Below, one piece after another: positions 8,821 to 17,213 of a DNA stretch of 47,828 nucleotides. The DNA is from Clostridiaceae bacterium (GTDB lineage: Bacteria > Bacillota > Clostridia > Saccharofermentanales > DTU023). Every line of letters begins with the position of its first letter. Position 1 is the first letter of the stretch. Under the pieces are notes generated by a model, which saw nothing but the letters and a program-made list of their open reading frames with translations, had not been told where the DNA came from and searched no databases. The DNA is taken from positions 1 to 47,828 of the forward strand of contig JAAZKT010000085.1 of assembly GCA_012799695.1 (NCBI GenBank). Direction: 5' to 3'. Made by a program: the position numbers and the translations under genes.

Positions 8821-9549
8821 ATGATCGTTTACGCTCTGGTACTTGCCGCCGGAAAAGGAACGCGACTCGGCGGCGATGAGAATAAAGTTTTTCGAGCTGT
8901 CGGGGGTCGTTCTATACTCGAGCGCTCCGTCGATGTTTTTGTTAAGTGTTCCGACATCGATCATATTGTGATCGTCGCCGATGAGGATGAGATACACCGT
9001 GTTAATTGTATGATTGAGGAGAGTTTCCCCGGCGAACCAATTTATGTCGTGAAAGGCGGATCGTCTAGACAGGAATCGGCACTGTCAGGGCTCTTGAGCA
9101 TTGAACGCCTTTTTGTCTCACTTGCAACATCTGATCCTGTACGTCGTATCGTGCTGATCCACGACGCTGCCCGCTGTTTTCTACCGCGTGAGCTTGTAAC
9201 GGAATTGATCGATACGATCAGGAATCATTACGTCGGTGTTGCTCCGGCTATTGCCGTCACCGATACAATACGATTGACGGACGAGCGAGGTGATACAATT
9301 ACGCAGACGCTGCCTCGGAGACGGTTGGTAGCAATGCAGACACCGCAAGGAGCAGATTTTGACATCATGTTGAAGGCGGCCCTTGTCGCAAAAGAGGAGG
9401 GCGCTCTTGTTACGGATGATCTCGAATTGTTGACGCGGATCGGTTATCCCGTCAGGCTCGTACAAGGTGACGATCGCAATCTGAAGATTACGACTCCGAG
9501 GGATTTAATCATCGCAGAAGCGATGGTATCCGATGAGATGAATATGTGA
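8821..9549 (+). CDS. ispD: 2-C-methyl-D-erythritol 4-phosphate cytidylyltransferase
   Basis: IspD makes 4-diphosphocytidyl-2-C-methyl-D-erythritol from MEP and CTP in the non-mevalonate isoprenoid pathway. The N-terminal nucleotide-binding loop LAAGKGTRLGGDENK follows the first strand directly, with the catalytic Arg and Lys present. IHDAARCF, TDTIRLT and MQTPQG are further family motifs. The frame is open from ATG 8797 (overlapping the radA stop), but ATG 8821 has CGGAGG about ten bases upstream and starts the protein right before the Rossmann strand (MIVYALVLAAGKG), as family members do; this gives 242 residues. No ispF follows; the next gene is unrelated. The pathway's presence fits a clostridial genome. 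Confidence 0.92.
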   Translation: MIVYALVLAAGKGTRLGGDENKVFRAVGGRSILERSVDVFVKCSDIDHIVIVADEDEIHRVNCMIEESFPGEPIYVVKGGSSRQESALSGLLSIERLFVSLATSDPVRRIVLIHDAARCFLPRELVTELIDTIRNHYVGVAPAIAVTDTIRLTDERGDTITQTLPRRRLVAMQTPQGADFDIMLKAALVAKEEGALVTDDLELLTRIGYPVRLVQGDDRNLKITTPRDLIIAEAMVSDEMNM

Positions 9550-9627
9550 TATTTATGTTAAACTGTAATGCAGTAGATGAACGAGGAAAGCGACCTCATT
9601 ATTAATTGATTTATCAGGAGGCATCTT

Positions 9628-11385
9628 ATGGCAAAGGCATCCGGACCGATCTCGGCAAGGCTGGTCGCAACGATTAATGCCCGTTATTACCCCGTAGAGG
9701 GTATTGCGGACTCCTATTGTTTGGACGGCAAATTCCCTAGTAAGCGGGAGCTTCGTTCTGTCAATACGACACTTGATCGCGAGTCTAAAGGTTCTTTCAT
9801 TGCTCTGTTCGGCTATTCGTCAGATGGGCGATCTCAGGCATCCGCGTGGCGGGAGCCTCTTAAGCGTTTGGCGGAGCAAGTTAATTTCGATCGAGGCGAC
9901 ATCGACAATGACATAAACGACCTCGCCGAAACGGCGATGGATGTGACGGGGCGTATCCGTTTAGGGGAAGACGCCACGCGTGAGCCTTATTTTTCCGGCG
10001 TTATTATCCGTGATGGAGAGATGGCAGCCGTGACGATAGGCGAAAGTATGGCGTTTGTTTATCGGCATGAGGCCCTCTATCCGTTGACCGGCAGCTTGAA
10101 AGATCTCGAGCCGACCGATCTGTATGGCGATCATGTTGAAGGATTTAATGATTTTATTGCCGGGGAAGCGGGGACGATCCGCTATTCCAATATCGCTCAG
10201 ATTGAGCAGGGAGATCGACTCGTCCTTTGCAACAGCGAGGTGTTTGACACCGTAGGGCAAAGTCAGATGATGCGTCATTTGGAAGATGCGGAAGACTCGT
10301 TGGATGCCGCGGGGCTTCTTCTGACCGCTGCCGCCTCTCAAATGCCCGGCACGCCGATGCAGGTCGCCGTCGTAGATGTTGTTTCGTTTAAAGAGGATGA
10401 AACTGCGGCGACACGCTTCAGTTTAGGGCGGTTCGCGACACAGGCAATGGAGCCGGTTGTTGATCCCGTTCATGAAAGTAAGGATGTGGATTTTGACAGG
10501 ACACAGCGATACAAAAAGCAGGATATGGTTGACATGATGAAAGAGCCCCCCGCTGCTGAAAAATCTGCGTCTTTCGAGGATGAATGGAGTGAAGAGTCGT
10601 CCATCGAGGCTGAAAGAAAATCACCGTTCTTATTCGATCCGCCGGCTGACTCAGCTATTTCGGAAGAGAGTCCGCTTTTCCCGAAGTATCCGGGTCTTGA
10701 TGAAAGGCAAGAGATCGCGTCACGTCATCAATTTGACGACGATGACGATTATTCGGACTACGATGAAGAGAGCGCTCCTCCCTCACATCTTCCCGTGTTT
10801 GCGTACAACCAAGAAGCTCAAAGGCGTCGGAAGGCACAGTCGCGGTATGACGACTACGGACAATCCGATGCTTGGGATACCGGTGGCGATATTGACGATG
10901 AGCGCGCCTACGACCCGTACAGTGATGATGATTATGACGAGCTCGGTTATGATAGAAAACCGCATACATCCACTCGCACGAGGCGAATCGCATTCTATGC
11001 CATATTTATTGTCATTATTGTTGTCAGTATAATTGCCCTGATTAATCTGTTGAAGGGTGGCGGCTCATCCAAACCTTCCGAAACGACAACGACGACTCAG
11101 ACGGATCCGATTGTCATTCCTAGTGTAACGACCACGACCACGCCGTTCGTAGAGCCTACGACAACAACGACAACAGGAGGAACTCTCAGTGATACGATTT
11201 ACATCGTGAAGGCCAATGACACTCTCTGGTCGATCGCCAGCAACTTTTACGGATCAGGTACTTTGAGTCAAAAAGGACTTGACAAACTGGCGCGTTACAA
11301 CGGTATGAGCAGCTCCAGCCAGCATATCTATAAAGGGCAAGAGCTTAAACTGCCTCCTATTGAGACGTTGAGAGCAATGGATTAA
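9628..11385 (+). CDS. Membrane protein: degenerate PP2C-like cytoplasmic domain, acidic linker, one TM helix, extracellular LysM
   Basis: A 585-residue protein with TCAGGAGG upstream of its ATG. Residues 1 to about 255 follow the PP2C (PPM) phosphatase pattern: a buried strand FIALFGYSS (57-65) where active enzymes have DGMGG; VTIGESMAFVYR (about 135-147) where they have GDSR; GDRLVLCNSEVFD (about 194-206) where they have SDG; and PMQVAVVDV (about 242-250) where they have DN. The metal-binding Asp residues are replaced at all four places, so catalysis is unlikely. Residues 260-450 are acidic, Tyr/Asp-rich and probably disordered. About 451-475 is a transmembrane helix after Arg-Thr-Arg-Arg; 480-520 is a Thr-rich wall linker; about 525-578 is a LysM domain (YIVKANDTLWSIA) that binds peptidoglycan. 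It could link wall state to a cytoplasmic partner such as a Ser/Thr kinase system. The PP2C call rests on motif spacing only. Confidence 0.75.
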   Translation: MAKASGPISARLVATINARYYPVEGIADSYCLDGKFPSKRELRSVNTTLDRESKGSFIALFGYSSDGRSQASAWREPLKRLAEQVNFDRGDIDNDINDLAETAMDVTGRIRLGEDATREPYFSGVIIRDGEMAAVTIGESMAFVYRHEALYPLTGSLKDLEPTDLYGDHVEGFNDFIAGEAGTIRYSNIAQIEQGDRLVLCNSEVFDTVGQSQMMRHLEDAEDSLDAAGLLLTAAASQMPGTPMQVAVVDVVSFKEDETAATRFSLGRFATQAMEPVVDPVHESKDVDFDRTQRYKKQDMVDMMKEPPAAEKSASFEDEWSEESSIEAERKSPFLFDPPADSAISEESPLFPKYPGLDERQEIASRHQFDDDDDYSDYDEESAPPSHLPVFAYNQEAQRRRKAQSRYDDYGQSDAWDTGGDIDDERAYDPYSDDDYDELGYDRKPHTSTRTRRIAFYAIFIVIIVVSIIALINLLKGGGSSKPSETTTTTQTDPIVIPSVTTTTTPFVEPTTTTTTGGTLSDTIYIVKANDTLWSIASNFYGSGTLSQKGLDKLARYNGMSSSSQHIYKGQELKLPPIETLRAMD

Positions 11386-11416
11386 GATCCCTTGGAAAAG
11401 GGATGACAATTGAGAG

Positions 11417-11437
11417 GCCCGGTTCTTCCGGGCTTTT
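11417..11437 (+). terminator. Intrinsic terminator after the LysM protein gene
   Basis: GCCCGG (11417-11422), loop TTCTT and CCGGGC (11428-11433) are followed by TTTT. It is a compact G+C-rich hairpin with a short T-run, placed 31 bases after the LysM gene and before alaS. Confidence 0.6.
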
Positions 11438-11470
11438 CACATACGATACTGATATTTAAGGGGGTGCCTC

Positions 11471-14128
11471 GTGGAAGCGTTAAGCTTGAACGAAGTTCGA
11501 CAGTTATTTCTTGATTTTTTTGAGGAACGCGGCCATCTTGTGTTGCCAAGCTTTTCACTTGTCCCGGAAGATGATCCTTCCGTGCTCTTGATTAACGCGG
11601 GCATGACACCGATGAAACCGTGGTTTACGGGGGCGAAAACGCCGCCTTCGACGCGTGTCGCCACATGTCAGAAGTGCATCCGCACTCCCGATATTGATAA
11701 TGTTGGCAAGTCCGGCCGCCACGGAACATTCTTTGAAATGCTGGGCAATTTTTCATTCGGGGATTACTTTAAGAGGGAAGCGATTCTCTGGGGATGGCAG
11801 TTTTCTGTCGATGTGTTGAAACTCGATCCGGAGCGCATCTACGTCTCGATCCACTTGGATGACGATGAAGCCTTTGAGTATTGGCGTGACATCGGGTTCC
11901 CTGCGGAGCGAATTTTCAGATTTGATGAAAGCAACTTCTGGGAACACGGAGTCGGTCCTTGCGGCCCTTGTTCCGAAATGTTTTATGACAGGGGAGAAGC
12001 GTATGGGTGTGACGATCCGAATTGTAATGTCGGCTGTGAATGTGATCGTTACGTCGAATACTGGAATCTCGTTTTTACGCAATTTGACCGTTTAGAGGAT
12101 GGCACGTATGTGCCGCTCGAAAAGAAAAACATCGATACGGGTGCGGGTCTTGAGCGCATCGCGTCCATTGTTCAGAATGTTCCGACGCTTCTCGATGTCG
12201 ATACGGTGAGGGCGATTGTCGACAAAGCGTGTGAGGTGACGGGAACGGTATACGGTGAAGACGAGTCGAAAGATATCGCCATCCGAATTATCACCGATCA
12301 TGTTCGCTCTTCGATGATGATGATTGCTGACGGTGTGCTTCCCGGCAACGAAGGACGCGGCTACGTTTTGCGCCGACTGATCAGACGAGCGGCTCGGCAA
12401 GGGCGTCTTCTCGGAGTCGATGAGCCGATCCTCGCTCCCGTTATGCGCGTCGCCATCGCTCAGTCTAAGGGGCACTATCCGGAGCTTAAGAATGAGGATC
12501 GGATCATTCGTGTGCTGGAGGCTGAAGAAAAGCGCTTCAATCGGACAATCGAACAAGGTTTAGCACAATTGAAAGAGGCGATTGAGCAGGAACGCGCCAA
12601 AGGTTACGATGTGTTGCCGGGCGATATCTGCTTCCTATTGCATGATACATACGGCTTTCCTATTGAGCTCACGGTCGAGATTGCCGCTGAGGACGGGATG
12701 AAGGTTGATATGGAGTCATTCTCTCAGCTGATGAATGCGCAACGCGAGAGAGCGCGCAGAGATTTCCTTGCAAAATCATCCACCGCATGGGGAGCTATTT
12801 CATTACCCGATCACATTCGCGCGCTTGAACCAACGTCCTTTTACGGTTATGACCGGCTCGATTTGCCCGCTAGACTCCTTCACATACTTAAATTGTCAGA
12901 AGCCGAACGCTCTTTTGTTGAAGTGAAGTCAGCTGCGGAGGGTGAAGAAGTCATTCTGATCTCTGACGGCACACCTTTCTATGCACTCGGAGGCGGTCAG
13001 ACGAGTGACCGCGGCACGATGAAACAGGGCGAGACGATCGTTGACATTTTTACCGCGGACTCGTCCGGCGACGGAATTGTACTACATCGAGCGAAAGTCA
13101 GGGCAGGGACATTGCATGCCGGTCACGATGTCTTATTCAATGTCGACAGAGTGACGAGGCTTTCAACTGCTCGCAACCATACGGCGACGCATTTGCTTCA
13201 TGCCGCCTTGCATCGAGTGCTCGGAGACGGCGCCGACCAGAGGGGATCACTCGTTGCGCCGGACCGCCTGCGCTTTGACTTCGTACACGACGGTCCCGTC
13301 ACATATGAACAGTTGCGCGAGGTGGAAAGACTCGTCAATGCCAAGATTCTGGAGAATTTGCCGGTTATGACGGAAGTGATGAGTTTGGAGGATGCCAAGG
13401 CGAAAGGTGTAACGGCTCTTTTCGGTGAAAAGTACGAGGACAACGTCCGCGTTGTCTCTTGTGGCGACTGGTCGCGTGAATTATGCGGCGGGACGCATGT
13501 AAAATCGACGGGTGAACTCATTTTGTTCCGTATCTTGTCAGAGAGCGGCATTGCCGCCGGCATTCGGCGTATTGAAGCTGTGACGGGCGAAGGCGCTATG
13601 CGCGAGATGTTCAAAGACGCCGAGATTGTGAAACAACTGTCGGATCGCCTGCATGTCAGTCGAGATGAAATGATGACGCGCCTTGACGCGATCGAAACTC
13701 GTGTTAAGGATCAGCAGGAAGAGATTAAGCGTTTACAACGTGAGAGGCTCAGCGGATCCGTTTCGGATCACAGTGCGGTTGAAAGTGACATAGGACCATT
13801 TAAGGTGTTGACGGCAGTTTTGCCGAATTGCGATGCGGAGATGCTTCGCGAGGCGGGTGATCGCTTCCGTGATAAGGTCGGCAAGTCCGCCGTTATCTTA
13901 CTCGCATCCCCATCGGACGATGGCGACAAGGTTCTCTGGTTGGCGATGGCGGGCGCAAAAGCGATTTCCGATGGCGCCAAGTCAGGTGACCTCGTTCGCA
14001 TTGCCGCAAAGATCACAGGCGGCGGCGGCGGCGGACGCCCCGACATGGCTCAGGCAGGAGGACGCGACGTCACAAAAATTGATGATGCAGTGGAAGCAGT
14101 CCGCGCTCATTTGGCATCCATTTTGTAA
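11471..14128 (+). CDS. alaS: Alanyl-tRNA synthetase
   Basis: An 885-residue full-length AlaRS that charges tRNA-Ala. The start is GTG at 11471 with AAGGGGG upstream. The class II catalytic core includes LINAGMTPMKPWFTG and GCGPCSEM-type sequence; the editing domain carries HTATHLLH and CGGTHV, the zinc-binding His and Cys set that removes Ser and Gly mischarged onto tRNA-Ala. The C-terminal half has a coiled coil and a DHHA1-like domain with a glycine-rich end (GGGGGGRPDMAQAGG). The upstream gap of 85 bases contains a terminator but no T-box. The HIT gene follows after 15 bases, so the two are probably co-transcribed. Confidence 0.97.
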   Translation: MEALSLNEVRQLFLDFFEERGHLVLPSFSLVPEDDPSVLLINAGMTPMKPWFTGAKTPPSTRVATCQKCIRTPDIDNVGKSGRHGTFFEMLGNFSFGDYFKREAILWGWQFSVDVLKLDPERIYVSIHLDDDEAFEYWRDIGFPAERIFRFDESNFWEHGVGPCGPCSEMFYDRGEAYGCDDPNCNVGCECDRYVEYWNLVFTQFDRLEDGTYVPLEKKNIDTGAGLERIASIVQNVPTLLDVDTVRAIVDKACEVTGTVYGEDESKDIAIRIITDHVRSSMMMIADGVLPGNEGRGYVLRRLIRRAARQGRLLGVDEPILAPVMRVAIAQSKGHYPELKNEDRIIRVLEAEEKRFNRTIEQGLAQLKEAIEQERAKGYDVLPGDICFLLHDTYGFPIELTVEIAAEDGMKVDMESFSQLMNAQRERARRDFLAKSSTAWGAISLPDHIRALEPTSFYGYDRLDLPARLLHILKLSEAERSFVEVKSAAEGEEVILISDGTPFYALGGGQTSDRGTMKQGETIVDIFTADSSGDGIVLHRAKVRAGTLHAGHDVLFNVDRVTRLSTARNHTATHLLHAALHRVLGDGADQRGSLVAPDRLRFDFVHDGPVTYEQLREVERLVNAKILENLPVMTEVMSLEDAKAKGVTALFGEKYEDNVRVVSCGDWSRELCGGTHVKSTGELILFRILSESGIAAGIRRIEAVTGEGAMREMFKDAEIVKQLSDRLHVSRDEMMTRLDAIETRVKDQQEEIKRLQRERLSGSVSDHSAVESDIGPFKVLTAVLPNCDAEMLREAGDRFRDKVGKSAVILLASPSDDGDKVLWLAMAGAKAISDGAKSGDLVRIAAKITGGGGGGRPDMAQAGGRDVTKIDDAVEAVRAHLASIL

Positions 14129-14143
14129 GAGAGGAAGAGATTG

Positions 14144-14494
14144 ATGGAAAATTGTGTTTTTTGCAAAATCGTTCGAGGCGATATACCGTCGAAGAAAGTA
14201 TATGAAGACGAGAATGTCTTGGTTTTCAAGGACCTACACCCTGTTTCACCGGTGCATGTGCTGATCATTCCGAAGGTTCATTTTGAAAACGTTCATGCGA
14301 TGTCGGTTTCTGAAGAAGGGCTTGCGGCACTGAATGCAATGTTTCGGGCTTTACCCGAGATTGTGCGTCTTGTAGGACTCGAGGAGAAAGGATTCCGTCT
14401 TATCAACAATTGCGGCGTAGCAGCCGGGCAATCGGTTATGCACGCGCATTTTCATCTGATCGGCGGTCGTTCTCTCGGAACGAAGATACTGTAA
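14144..14494 (+). CDS. HIT family purine nucleoside phosphoramidase (HinT-like)
   Basis: A 116-residue histidine triad protein, normal length for HinT. CVFCKIVRGDIPSKKVYED opens the fold, with two Cys typical of zinc-containing bacterial forms; VLIIPKVHFENV follows; the active triad is HAHFHLIGGR near the C-terminus. HinT hydrolyses AMP-lysine and aminoacyl-AMP-type phosphoramidates, which fits its place right after alaS. I chose ATG 14144 rather than the TTG one codon earlier; GAGGAAGAG precedes it. A strong hairpin follows the gene. Confidence 0.93.
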   Translation: MENCVFCKIVRGDIPSKKVYEDENVLVFKDLHPVSPVHVLIIPKVHFENVHAMSVSEEGLAALNAMFRALPEIVRLVGLEEKGFRLINNCGVAAGQSVMHAHFHLIGGRSLGTKIL

Positions 14495-14533
14495 AGGCAA
14501 GAGTTTCGCCCGATCGTCCAAGTCAATTACAAA

Positions 14534-14565
14534 CGGCGACCCTCAACACTGGATGAGAGTCGCCG
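14534..14565. terminator. Bidirectional terminator between HIT gene and the convergent PRPP synthetase genes
   Basis: CGGCGAC (14534-14540) pairs with GTCGCCG (14559-14565), with an inner extension CTCA/TGAG after one mismatch. It lies between two convergent transcription units, with AAA on the left side (TTT in the minus transcript) and a weak T-rich tail on the right. Confidence 0.6.
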
Positions 14566-14624
14566 CTTACTTTGTCGTTCTACAGCAATACGCATCGAAT
14601 CGATGTCGCAGTACGCATCCTTTT

Positions 14625-15884
14625 CTATTGATCCTTATCGATCGTTCCGTTCGGTGCCTGCTTATTTTCGTCCATCGCCTGCAGAAGCTTTCTAATCTTA
14701 GCGGTCGGATCGAGGAGAGACGATAGTGACGCGTTGTGATTCAGTGCGTCTATGATCAAGGCGACAAAACGCGAAGCGTTGACGTCCTTGTACCACTTTG
14801 CCGCGAGCAGTTCCGGAGGTCGGTAAATTAGATTTGTGCAGAAGACTGCGTCGATGACGCCGTCCTCATACGCCTTGTCGAACGATCCGAGACCGTCCGT
14901 AAAGAGACCGAATGTCGCGGCGCAGAAGATTTTTCGCGCGTTGCCGGCCTTGAGCGTTCTCGCAATCTCGAGCATCGACTCGCCTGAAGAGATCATGTCA
15001 TCGACGATCATGACGTCGCGCCCGGCAATCGGCTCGCCTAGGAATTCATGCGCGATGATCGGGTTGCGTCCGTTTTTGACGACTGTATAGTCGCGTCTCT
15101 TGTAAAACGTTCCGAGCGGAAGCCCGAGGACGGATGCGTAATAGACGGTGCGGAAAATCGCACCCTCGTCGGGACTAATCATCACCATCTCCCTGTTGTT
15201 GAAGTCGATGTCGGGGTAAGCGCGTATCAATCGTTCGAGTACTTGGTAGGTCGTCGGCACATTTTCAAAACCTGAGGTCGGAACGGCATTCGCGACGCGG
15301 TCGTCGTGTGCGTCGAAAGTAATGAAGTTGTCGACACCCAACTGATCGAGCTCTTCGAGCATATGAGCGCAGTCAAGTGATTCGCGCGCATTGCGGCGAT
15401 GCTGTCGACCTTCATACAAATAGGGCATGATGACGTTGACGCGTCTCGCTTTTCCGGAGGCGGCAAGTATGATCCGTTTCAGATCCTGATAATGGTCGTC
15501 CGGGCTCATTCTGTTTTGAAAACCGCGCATATTATATGTGACGGAGTAATTTGTCACATCGCAGATGATGTAGAGGTCATGTCCGCGCACCGTACGTTCA
15601 ATGACGGCCTTGCCTTCTCCGGATGAGAAACGGAAGGTATTGACGGGGATATGAAAATCATCGCGCAGGAATCCGGGTGTGATTTCATCGGGCAACGCCT
15701 CGTCGAGGTAGGCCATTCTTCGGTCTACAAGCGCCCTATTAATTTCTTTCGAGAGATCCGCCGCACCGCGCATGGCGATGATTCCGACCGGAGCGAGCGG
15801 CACCATCGGGTTGTTGCCATATTGGTCATACTTGTAATAATCGCTGTCGCTTCGGCTTGTGAGTCTTCCAGTATTATGCGGCAT
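14625..15884 (-). CDS. prs: Ribose-phosphate pyrophosphokinase (long-form), likely active copy
   Basis: A 419-residue PRPP synthetase, longer than the usual 310-320. It makes PRPP from ribose 5-phosphate and ATP for purine, pyrimidine, His and Trp synthesis. RFSSGEGKA and the GHD motif occur in the N-terminal half; PYLYEGRQHRR stands where PYFGYARQDR is usual; ITFDAHDDR keeps the catalytic His of the DLHA motif; and the PRPP-binding loop IVDDMISSGES keeps both Asp residues, the Gly and the final Ser. CAGGAGGT lies upstream of the ATG. It is second in a two-gene operon, 18 bases after its paralogue. The extra length is an N-terminal segment of about 30 residues plus insertions, which suggests a separate subfamily. 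I regard this copy as the functional synthetase. Confidence 0.85.
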   Translation of the reverse strand: MPHNTGRLTSRSDSDYYKYDQYGNNPMVPLAPVGIIAMRGAADLSKEINRALVDRRMAYLDEALPDEITPGFLRDDFHIPVNTFRFSSGEGKAVIERTVRGHDLYIICDVTNYSVTYNMRGFQNRMSPDDHYQDLKRIILAASGKARRVNVIMPYLYEGRQHRRNARESLDCAHMLEELDQLGVDNFITFDAHDDRVANAVPTSGFENVPTTYQVLERLIRAYPDIDFNNREMVMISPDEGAIFRTVYYASVLGLPLGTFYKRRDYTVVKNGRNPIIAHEFLGEPIAGRDVMIVDDMISSGESMLEIARTLKAGNARKIFCAATFGLFTDGLGSFDKAYEDGVIDAVFCTNLIYRPPELLAAKWYKDVNASRFVALIIDALNHNASLSSLLDPTAKIRKLLQAMDENKQAPNGTIDKDQ

Positions 15885-15902
15885 TCCATTTACCTCCTGA
15901 TG

Positions 15903-17162
15903 TTAGTTCATCTTTCCCAGATCGGAGAAAGTCATTTGACGACTTGACGTGCTGTCCGAGTGACCGAGCGATTCAAGAAGCTCATCAATCCGCTTGGCCG
16001 GCGCCATGAGTCTTGACAGCGAGGCGTCATGATTGAGTGCCGAGATTAAAAGGGCAAGATCGTCGGCCATCGGGATATCCGTGTACCATGGAGACGTGAG
16101 CACTTCGGGAGGCCTGTACGCCATATCCGTCGAGAACACTCGCTCGATGATCCCGCTCTCCCATGCTTGCCTCAGTCGTCTAATTCCTTCCGTAAATTGT
16201 GCAAACGAGGCGGTGCAAAGCACTCTGTTGGCGCCTCTTGTCTTCAACGCCGCGGCACAATCGATGAAATCATTGCCGCTGTCCAATAAATCGGCGACTA
16301 TGATGATGTCCTTGCCATCGACGCTGTCGCCCAGAAAAGTTCTCGAAGTCGTCTGTGTTAACACGTCATCGACGTATTTGAAATCGCGTCGGTGGTAAAA
16401 AATACCGAGCGGCAATTTCATCGCGGAAGCGTAGAAAATGGCCCTGCTGATATTCTCCTCATCGGGGCTGACGACCATCATGTGTTCGCGATCCACGCGC
16501 AAATCGGGGATCGTTTGAAGGATTGTCCTTATGCTCTGATAGGACGTAGGGAAGGATTCGAAATTTGATCTTGGAACTGCATTGGCGACTCGTGCGTCAT
16601 GTGCGTCAAACGTGATAAAGTTGTCGATGCCCAATCCGAAAAGTGAGCGCAACATGGCGCCGCAATCGAGTGATTCCCGATCGGATTTTCTGTATCGACG
16701 ACCCTCGTACAGGAAAGGCATGATCACATGGATGCGAGCGGCGGAGTCCCGTGTGCAGAGGATGAGACGCGTTAAATCGAGGAAATGCTCATCGGGCGTC
16801 ATGGAGACATCGGTGCCATACCGTTTATAGGATGTGCCATAGTTGAGAACATCCGTTAAAATGAAAACGTCGTGTCCTCTCACCGTATCGATAACGCGCG
16901 CCTTCCCTTCCCCCGAACTGAATCGCGAGAGATCGACTCGGATACGGTAGTCGTTGCGGACATAGCCTGGGAGTTGAAGGAGATCGGGGTTTTGTTTTGC
17001 GAGTGCTTTTCTGCGAGATGCGAGCTGATGGTTGATACGTTCCGCGAGGGGCGGGTCAAGTTGATGCACGATTAAGGCGATAGGTCCGTTCGACTCCAGT
17101 ACCGGCTCATCGCCGAAAAGGTTCTTAACGGATTGGTCAGCCGGAAAAGTGAGACTTTGCAT
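15903..17162 (-). CDS. PRPP synthetase paralogue with altered PRPP loop
   Basis: ATG 17162, preceded by GGAGGG, gives 419 residues, exactly the length of the downstream neighbour and similar along the whole protein (RFSSGEGKA, TVRGHD, ITFDAHDARVANAVP, YRPPE and NHDASLS near the end). An upstream in-frame extension would run into the engB gene and lacks a ribosome binding site. The PRPP loop reads IVADLLDSGND: the first Asp of the conserved pair is Ala and the closing Ser/Thr is Asn. The ATP-loop RQDR-like site is RRYR. Loss of the loop Asp suggests a weak or inactive enzyme. By analogy with eukaryotic PRPP-synthetase-associated proteins it may form mixed oligomers with the downstream copy; that is inference. 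An altered specificity is the other option. Confidence 0.8.
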   Translation of the reverse strand: MQSLTFPADQSVKNLFGDEPVLESNGPIALIVHQLDPPLAERINHQLASRRKALAKQNPDLLQLPGYVRNDYRIRVDLSRFSSGEGKARVIDTVRGHDVFILTDVLNYGTSYKRYGTDVSMTPDEHFLDLTRLILCTRDSAARIHVIMPFLYEGRRYRKSDRESLDCGAMLRSLFGLGIDNFITFDAHDARVANAVPRSNFESFPTSYQSIRTILQTIPDLRVDREHMMVVSPDEENISRAIFYASAMKLPLGIFYHRRDFKYVDDVLTQTTSRTFLGDSVDGKDIIIVADLLDSGNDFIDCAAALKTRGANRVLCTASFAQFTEGIRRLRQAWESGIIERVFSTDMAYRPPEVLTSPWYTDIPMADDLALLISALNHDASLSRLMAPAKRIDELLESLGHSDSTSSRQMTFSDLGKMN

Positions 17163-17213
17163 GTGTATCCCTCCAGTGTGTATAGTATAACAGAAAGATC
17201 GCGGGTGATTCGA
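17163..17213. promoter_or_regulatory. Divergent promoter region between the PRPP synthetase pair and engB
   Basis: Only about 50 bases separate the two starts. The segment TATAGTATAACAG (17181-17193) contains -10-like hexamers on both strands (TATAGT or TATAAC to the right, TATACT to the left). TTGCAT at 17158-17163 is a possible -35 for engB with a 17-base spacer. Confidence 0.4.

Noticed and set aside
11386-11470. T-box riboswitch before alaS
   Set aside because: The gap is only 85 bases, has no specifier-loop region and no T-box consensus; it holds a simple terminator and a ribosome binding site.
13768-14046. Minus-strand frame within the alaS C-terminus with a proline run
   Set aside because: The proline run is the antisense of the glycine-rich codons of AlaRS; it is not a separate gene.
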